Notes under the pieces: model-generated | Seen by the model: only the letters and a program-made list of their open reading frames with translations | The model's database searches: none | Told to the model about the DNA's origin: nothing | Assembly (NCBI RefSeq): GCF_002286735.1 | Contig: NZ_NRTA01000007.1 | Location: forward strand, 62,001-126,000 | DNA from: Leptolyngbya sp. BC1307 | GTDB taxonomy: Bacteria; Cyanobacteriota; Cyanobacteriia; Phormidesmidales; Phormidesmidaceae | Direction of reading: 5' to 3' | Length of the DNA stretch: 64,000 nucleotides | In this document: positions 58,791 to 64,000 of the stretch, one piece after another | Layout of the letters: each line of letters opens with the position of its first letter | Position numbering within the stretch: position 1 is the first letter of the stretch | Translations under genes and position numbers: made by a program

Positions 58791-60323
58791 TTATTGAGGG
58801 CTGTCATCGGGCAACTGCTCCCGGTCGGGGTCTGTTTGCATCAGCCAATCTTCCCCCACGCGAATGGTAATGTCAGAATCGAGATCGCCGGTAGAGTCAG
58901 AGACAACCTGTCCTACATCAAGCGTACTCTGAATAGCCCGGGCACTGCCAAGGTCACCTCGCTGAGCAACGATCGCCGTTTGACGATCTACATCCGACCA
59001 GTCACGCATGACATACACATTATAAAAGCCCTGGTCTCGCAGGTATTCAGCCATTGAGTAGCTGGCCTGCTGGTCATCGGTGGCGTTTTGTACCGCGATG
59101 CGGAGTCCGCTCAGGTCTCTATCTGAGGGGGATTCGTAGTAGTTGATGCCGCTGCTGCTGGCATCGGCAACCAGTTCGGATGGCTGCGTGTCAAAGTAAG
59201 TGCGCATCAGACCGCTGCTGGCCGTCTGGTCAGCTATCCAGTAGCTAGCCGTATACTCCTCTGGAGAACTAAACCGCCCGGGCAGCATCACCATGTGTAG
59301 ATTTTGACTATCCAAGTCGAGGCTAAATCCAGCGAGAGCCAGCATTTCTTCTGGCGATAGGTTCGTGTCAATATGACGCTGAAGCATGCGAACGATCTGC
59401 GGTAGCTTAGTAATCACGGTGGGATTGGTCAGCCGCTGGCGCAAAGCCTTGATCAAGATCTGCTGTCGCTGCACCCGGCCAATATCACCGTAGGAATCCT
59501 GACGAAAGCGGGCAAACTGCTCTGCTTCGGCGCCATTGAGCGTTTGCTGGCCCTGCTCAAGATCGATCAGCAGCCCCTGGGTTTTGTCCTCGTAGTACAT
59601 CGGTTGGGGCACCAGCACTTCAACGCCGCCCACCAAATCGACAATTTCTCTGAAAGCGCCCGTACTAACTCGCACGTAGCGGTCAATTTTGACATCTTCA
59701 AAATTGTGCATAACGGTCTGTGCCGCTAGCTCAGCGCCCCCTTCAAAGTTGGCCTGGTTGATTTTCTCAGTGCCGTAGCCAGGAATTTCTACGCGGGTAT
59801 CGCGGGGAATCGACAGCACGTTGACCGTTTTTTTCTCAGGATTGACGCGAACTAATAGCATCGTATCGGTGCGACCTACCAGGTCGTCAGGTTTAGCGCC
59901 GTCGACATCGTGGGCTTCATCGAGCCCCATGACCAGAATATTGACCGGACGAGAGACCTGATAGCGAAAGCCCGAGCGCCACAGATCGGCTAAGGGCGGT
60001 GTAACTGTTTCGCCTCTGACCTGGCGCGGCAGCGGAAAGGTAAGGACAGCGATCGCTCCTAATCCAGCTGCGGCCAGCGCCGTAGAGCCAAACACTGCCG
60101 CCCAAAGTGCGCCCTGTAAAATCTTACGCAAATGAAATCGCCGTGCGGCGGGCTTACTACCTTGGACACTGGCTTGGAGAACACTGGGGGCAACGGGCGG
60201 CGGGGCAGTAGCAGGGTCTAGATCCGGTTTGAGATCTTGATTAGCTAAGTCAGCATCTGTTGAAAGGGCCGATGGTGCTTCAGCGGGAGGAGTGGCCTCT
60301 TGATCGTGGGGCTGAATAGTCAT
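58791..60323 (-). CDS. LytR-CpsA-Psr (LCP) family cell-envelope ligase
   Basis: 510-aa envelope protein. It has a cytosolic Pro/Ala-rich N-terminus (about 1-75), one membrane helix (about 78-100), and an extracytoplasmic LCP domain. LCP motifs are GRTDTMLLVRV, SIPRDTRVEIPGYG, INQANFEGG and FRQDSYGDIGRVQRQQ; the conserved Arg and Asp residues coordinate the lipid phosphate. A LytR_C domain is at about 385-490 (LRIAVQNATDD, YLRDQGFYNVYV). LCP enzymes attach glycopolymers to peptidoglycan. The upstream neighbour manC fits a polysaccharide role. Confidence 0.93.
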   Translation of the reverse strand: MTIQPHDQEATPPAEAPSALSTDADLANQDLKPDLDPATAPPPVAPSVLQASVQGSKPAARRFHLRKILQGALWAAVFGSTALAAAGLGAIAVLTFPLPRQVRGETVTPPLADLWRSGFRYQVSRPVNILVMGLDEAHDVDGAKPDDLVGRTDTMLLVRVNPEKKTVNVLSIPRDTRVEIPGYGTEKINQANFEGGAELAAQTVMHNFEDVKIDRYVRVSTGAFREIVDLVGGVEVLVPQPMYYEDKTQGLLIDLEQGQQTLNGAEAEQFARFRQDSYGDIGRVQRQQILIKALRQRLTNPTVITKLPQIVRMLQRHIDTNLSPEEMLALAGFSLDLDSQNLHMVMLPGRFSSPEEYTASYWIADQTASSGLMRTYFDTQPSELVADASSSGINYYESPSDRDLSGLRIAVQNATDDQQASYSMAEYLRDQGFYNVYVMRDWSDVDRQTAIVAQRGDLGSARAIQSTLDVGQVVSDSTGDLDSDITIRVGEDWLMQTDPDREQLPDDSPQ

Positions 60324-60857
60324 GCGGGGCCACAGGCCGGGTAAAGGTTGACAATCTTGGGTGTGGCTGCTTCGGGCTGGGAGCTTAGCACTAACACCAT
60401 CTCAAGTTATGAACTTAGCAAAGGTTGACTGCCCAATTGGCTATCTATAAGACAGATGTGCGCTTAAATTTGCCTATTCTCGATAAATAATCTTTATCAA
60501 AGGCGGTGAGTTTTGCAACTTTTGGTGAACGCTCTAATCCGGAAAAGTATGGGCCCGGCTAAATTCGGATAATCGAGTACTCAACTCAACCTTCACAACT
60601 CAACCTGCTGGCCGCTGGGAAACTAACCCCCTCAGCTCGACTAAGCGATCATGATTGAGCGATCATGGGCCCGATTCACCTCACTTGCAGGAATCTATCT
60701 CTCAAACAACAGCAAAACAATAAATCCGGAAAACTAAAAAAAGTTTGCAAGATTCATAAAGGTGTATTTTGTTAATCAATTGTTAAGGCATTATAGCTTG
60801 TGACCTACGCCTCAGCGGGTAGGATAAACCGGAATCTTTGATAGGGCAGTGTACGGT
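60324..60857. other. Divergent promoter region between LCP gene and manC
   Basis: 534 bp, AT-rich in two blocks. On the plus strand, TTGACT and TATAAG at about 60432-60458 are spaced by 15 bp, a marginal promoter. Short repeats also occur (agcgatcatg twice near 60645-60670; caactcaacct twice near 60585-60610). The last 80 bp before manC contain TTGTTA and TATAGC at about 60780-60800. No RNA gene was recognised. Confidence 0.4.
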
Positions 60858-61928
60858 ATGCCGCGTTTTATCCCGATAATTTTGGCTGGTGGTAAAGGTG
60901 AGCGCTTTTGGCCAGTGAGCCGGCTGCAGCGCCCTAAGCAGTTTCTGTGCTTGGATGGGGGCGATCGCTCTCTCCTACAGGCCACAGCTGACCGACTGCT
61001 GCCCCTAGCCGACTGGGATTCGCTGTTTGTGATTACGGCGGCGCATTTAGCGGAGGGCGTTCGTCAGCAGCTGCCAGATATTCCTGATGCCAATATTCTG
61101 GTCGAACCGCAGGGGCGAGATACGGCTCCGGCAGTGGCCTGGGCAACGCTAGAAATTGCCAAGCGCTACGGCGATGAGGCGATCTGTGGCTTTTTCCCAG
61201 CCGACCACTACATCACTGACCAAGCCCGCTACTGCGATACGCTGCGAGCGGCGGCGGATTTGGCGGTGAGTCAGGGGGCGATCGCCACGCTTGGCATCAA
61301 CCCCACGTTCCCGTCTACCGGCTATGGCTACATTGAGCAAGGCCCAACTGCTGGCAGCTTTAGCGCAGGCTGCGTTACCGACCTGAGCGCTTATAAAGTC
61401 AGCCGCTTTACCGAAAAGCCTGACAAAGCCACCGCTGAAGACTTTCTGCGCAGCGGCAACTATAGCTGGAATAGCGGCATCTTTATCTTTCCTGCCGCCG
61501 TCATGATCGGTGAGCTAAAAGACCATGCGCCCGCCATGACCAGCGCTTTGATGGAAAAAGGCGCAGACGCCTACGCGACGTTAGAAAAGCTCAGCATTGA
61601 CTACGCCGTGATGGAAAAAACCGACCGTGCCTACGTCATGCCCGCTGACTTCGGCTGGGACGACTTAGGCGATTGGAACGCGATCGAGCGACTGATGAAA
61701 GGCGATGCTGACAACGTGGAGCTGTGTCAGCACATGGGCATAGAAACTACAGGCAGTATTCTCTACAGCGCTGATCCGGACGAGGTGATTGTCACTATCG
61801 GCCTAGAAGATGTCGTGGTCGTGCGCGATGGCAATGCTACCTTGATTGTCAAAAAAGACCGTACTCAAGAAATCAAGCAGGCTGTAAAGTCGCTAGGGGC
61901 AGAAGAAAAGTTCAAGCATTTGCTGTAG
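60858..61928 (+). CDS. manC: Mannose-1-phosphate guanylyltransferase
   Basis: 356-aa nucleotidyltransferase making GDP-mannose from mannose-1-phosphate and GTP. The signature is IILAGGKGERFWPVSR, followed by RPKQFLCL, EPQGRDTAPAVAWA, FFPADHYI, STGYGYIEQG, FTEKPDKATAEDFL and NSGIFIF, and ending near WDDLGDWNAI. There is no phosphomannose isomerase domain, so it is the single-function class. ATG 60858 is preferred over GTG 60849. GDP-mannose feeds surface polysaccharide and GDP-fucose synthesis; the LCP gene is divergent from it. Confidence 0.93.
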   Translation: MPRFIPIILAGGKGERFWPVSRLQRPKQFLCLDGGDRSLLQATADRLLPLADWDSLFVITAAHLAEGVRQQLPDIPDANILVEPQGRDTAPAVAWATLEIAKRYGDEAICGFFPADHYITDQARYCDTLRAAADLAVSQGAIATLGINPTFPSTGYGYIEQGPTAGSFSAGCVTDLSAYKVSRFTEKPDKATAEDFLRSGNYSWNSGIFIFPAAVMIGELKDHAPAMTSALMEKGADAYATLEKLSIDYAVMEKTDRAYVMPADFGWDDLGDWNAIERLMKGDADNVELCQHMGIETTGSILYSADPDEVIVTIGLEDVVVVRDGNATLIVKKDRTQEIKQAVKSLGAEEKFKHLL

Positions 61929-62022
61929 ATCATCGTCAATGCTGGTTGCTACGCAGTTATCTGGGCGAAAACGTTACGCTAATAGAAGCACTTCTGCTTT
62001 ATATCAGGCTTCTTTTTAGCAT

Positions 62023-63867
62023 TTGGTTACCTCTAGACTGACGGGCCTTGTCCAAAAGGCTACCCGCTCCCTGGCGATTTTCAAAAATATGCCCCGGTTA
62101 ATTCGACTGGTGTGGTCGGTCACGCCGGGGGCGCTGCTGCTCAGTATTGGGCTGACGCTGACCAGTTCGCTGATACCGGCGACGCAGATCTATATCAGTA
62201 AGCTGATTGTAGATCGGGTGGTGGAATTGGTGAACGAGGGGGCGGCGATCGCCCTTATGATCCAATCTCTGCTGCCCTTAGTGGCCGCTGGCTTTGGCTT
62301 TTTGCTCTTGCAGGCGATTTTGCAGCAGCTCGATGGCTATATCACGCAGGTGATGAGCGATCGCTTTTTGCTCTTTGCCAATACTCAGCTTTTACAGCAG
62401 GCCACCCGTTTAGACCTGGCCCACTACGAATCACCCGAGTTCCACGACATTCTAGAGCGTGCTCAGCAGAGCGGCAGTAACTACCCAATGCGGGTGCTGC
62501 GGCTACTGCTCAATTTGCTGGGTCAGGTCACCCGTCTGGCAGGTCTATTGGCGCTGCTGCTACGGTTTAATCCACTGGTGTTTGTTTTGCTGCTGCTGAG
62601 CGCCCTGCCGACCTTTTGGGTGGGCGTGCGGTTTTCTTCGCGGCGCTTTTGGATGACCCGCCGCCAGACGCCTAGCCGCAGATTAGCTGATTACTTCGGC
62701 AAAATCTTGACCGAGCCTGCCTACGTCAAAGAAGTTCGCCTATTTAACCTGGGCGGCTACTTAGTTGGCCAATACCACACCATTCGCGCTGAGTTTAATC
62801 AGGAATCGCAAGTGTTAGCCAGGCGGCAAGGGCTCGCGCAAGTCACGTTAGAAATCATCTCAGCGGTCGGCTTCTATGGTGCTTACGCGCTGGTGCTGTG
62901 GGAAACTATTCGCGGCCTGGTCACCATTGGTGATTTGACGCTATACGCAGGTACTTTCCAGCAGGCGCAGACGGCGACCGCAGGTATCTTGACGACCATC
63001 GCCACGCTCTATGAGTTCAATCTATACGTTTCTCAATATTTTGAATTTTTAGACCTTTCCCCTCAGGTCATCAGTCCTCGCCGATCCAAACCTTTCCCCG
63101 TTCCTATTCGTCAGGGATTAGTCTTGCAAGACGTTTACTTCACCTATCCGGGCAGCGACACACCGACGCTAAAAAATATCAACCTAACCGTTGGCCCGCA
63201 AGAGTGCATTGCCTTAGTTGGGCTGAATGGCTCTGGTAAAACCACGCTGCTCAAGTTGCTCACTCGCCTGTACGACATCGACCGGGGGCTGATTGCGATT
63301 GATGATGTGTCGCTGAGCGCGTTTGAGCTAGGGGATCTGCGGCGTAACATCGGCGTGCTCTTTCAAGATTTTGCCCGCTACGCGCTCACGGCTAAAGACA
63401 ATATTGGCTTCGGTAATTTGCCCAGCCGCGCGGATGACGCCCAGGTTGAGCAGGCGGCGATCGCTGCTGGGGCTACTGATGTCATCACCGGACTAGTCGG
63501 CGGCTACGATACCGTGTTGGGCAAAATGTTCACGGGCGGCGTCGATCTCTCCGGCGGGCAGTGGCAAAAGATTGGCCTGGCCCGGGCCTTTATGTCGGCA
63601 GCGCAGGTGCTGATTTTAGATGAGCCGACGGCGGCAGTAGATGCGATCGCTGAGCATGACCTGTTTGAGCGCTTCCGGCAGCTCACTCAGGGCAAAATGA
63701 CCTTCCTCGTCAGCCATCGCTTTTCGACCGTGCGCATGGCTGACCGCATCGTCGTGTTAGAAAATGGCGAAATCGTCGAAACCGGCACCCACGAGCAGCT
63801 AATGGCCCACCCAGGCCGCTACGAAGAGATGTTTCGCCTGCAGGCTGAAAGCTATACGACCGCCTGA
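62023..63867 (+). CDS. ABC transporter, fused permease and ATPase (exporter half-transporter)
   Basis: 614-aa type IV ABC exporter subunit. The membrane domain (about 30-320) has six hydrophobic segments. The ATPase domain (about 355-605) has Walker A GLNGSGKTT, Q-loop LFQDF, signature LSGGQWQK, Walker B VLILDEPTAAVDA and H-loop LVSHRFSTVR. It would work as a dimer. The substrate is unknown; similar cyanobacterial proteins are annotated as lipid or peptide exporters. The start is uncertain (TTG at 62023, or ATG at 62089). A run of Arg in the membrane domain (RRFWMTRRQTPSRR) is presumably cytosolic. Confidence 0.92.
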   Translation: MVTSRLTGLVQKATRSLAIFKNMPRLIRLVWSVTPGALLLSIGLTLTSSLIPATQIYISKLIVDRVVELVNEGAAIALMIQSLLPLVAAGFGFLLLQAILQQLDGYITQVMSDRFLLFANTQLLQQATRLDLAHYESPEFHDILERAQQSGSNYPMRVLRLLLNLLGQVTRLAGLLALLLRFNPLVFVLLLLSALPTFWVGVRFSSRRFWMTRRQTPSRRLADYFGKILTEPAYVKEVRLFNLGGYLVGQYHTIRAEFNQESQVLARRQGLAQVTLEIISAVGFYGAYALVLWETIRGLVTIGDLTLYAGTFQQAQTATAGILTTIATLYEFNLYVSQYFEFLDLSPQVISPRRSKPFPVPIRQGLVLQDVYFTYPGSDTPTLKNINLTVGPQECIALVGLNGSGKTTLLKLLTRLYDIDRGLIAIDDVSLSAFELGDLRRNIGVLFQDFARYALTAKDNIGFGNLPSRADDAQVEQAAIAAGATDVITGLVGGYDTVLGKMFTGGVDLSGGQWQKIGLARAFMSAAQVLILDEPTAAVDAIAEHDLFERFRQLTQGKMTFLVSHRFSTVRMADRIVVLENGEIVETGTHEQLMAHPGRYEEMFRLQAESYTTA

Positions 63868-64000
63868 GCCATAGCCGGTCTCAAAACCTAGCCGTGACTC
63901 TGAAAAGTCTATACCTGCCGGTCAATTTGACACTTTTATTGTGCCTAAGTGGGGCGGTTTATAGCTAGGATTGGAAAGGCAACTTTATTACTGTACATTG

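Noticed and set aside
1-64000. tRNA, rRNA, tmRNA, RNase P and Yfr-type small RNA genes
   Set aside because: I looked for T-loop-like GTTCRANTCC blocks and for the Yfr1 core ACTCCTCACAC in the gaps and found no convincing match; a covariance-model search would be decisive.

Overview
The window is an ordinary stretch of cyanobacterial chromosome. The organism is oxygenic and photosynthetic. It carries psaD (photosystem I), ho1 (haem oxygenase for bilins), chlM (chlorophyll), a gamma-tocopherol-type methyltransferase, a PSI accumulation factor, and several proteins restricted to cyanobacteria (DUF1815, DUF2839, DUF760, DUF3747, a DICT-domain kinase). The octamer GCGATCGC (HIP1) is scattered through the genes, as in many cyanobacterial chromosomes. 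Base composition is moderately GC-rich and even. There are no insertion sequences, prophage genes, tRNAs, rRNAs or CRISPR arrays. A filamentous, non-heterocystous Leptolyngbya-like lineage is my guess for the host; the window does not prove it.

Layout. 0.1-7.7 kb: CPBP protease, dusA behind an RqcH/NFACT gene, remA-like DUF370, sufE, a PLP decarboxylase with cysH, and a glutaredoxin-like protein. 7.9-19 kb: murE, a sensor kinase whose phospho-acceptor His is replaced by Gln, xseA-xseB, DUF1815, DUF2839, a DinG-like protein without a Walker A motif, tyrA, and a GAF sensor kinase. 19.5-30 kb: lepA, a UDP-xylose synthase gene with ugd, a YbjN-like protein, a membrane GTPase convergent with miaA, and gyrB. 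30-41 kb: ho1, an FMN reductase, a KtrB/TrkH potassium transporter, the tocopherol methyltransferase, an SLH/DUF3747 surface protein, a pentapeptide protein, DUF2470, a [2Fe-2S] protein, DUF760, mutY, trpE and psaD. 41-50 kb: a DICT/GAF sensor kinase upstream of psaD, amt, purE divergent from nagA, a shortened DUF29 protein, chlM and DUF423. 49.7-54 kb: an egtC-egtB-egtD ergothioneine operon followed by a HEPN/MNT toxin-antitoxin pair, the only clearly accessory locus. 54-64 kb: PSI accumulation factor with a lipoprotein, ychF, SGNH hydrolase, ispH, an LCP cell-envelope ligase, manC-type guanylyltransferase and an ABC exporter half-transporter.

Two things stand out. First, at least fourteen intergenic sites carry perfect or near-perfect tandem repeats of 12-18 bp. 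Each site has its own unit sequence, and most lie on or within about 30 nt of a stop codon. Second, several proteins keep a family fold but lack the residues that define its chemistry: the kinase at 9.7 kb, the DinG-like protein at 14.5 kb, and the cysteine-free thioredoxin-like PSI factor at 54 kb. I saw no large new multi-gene system.
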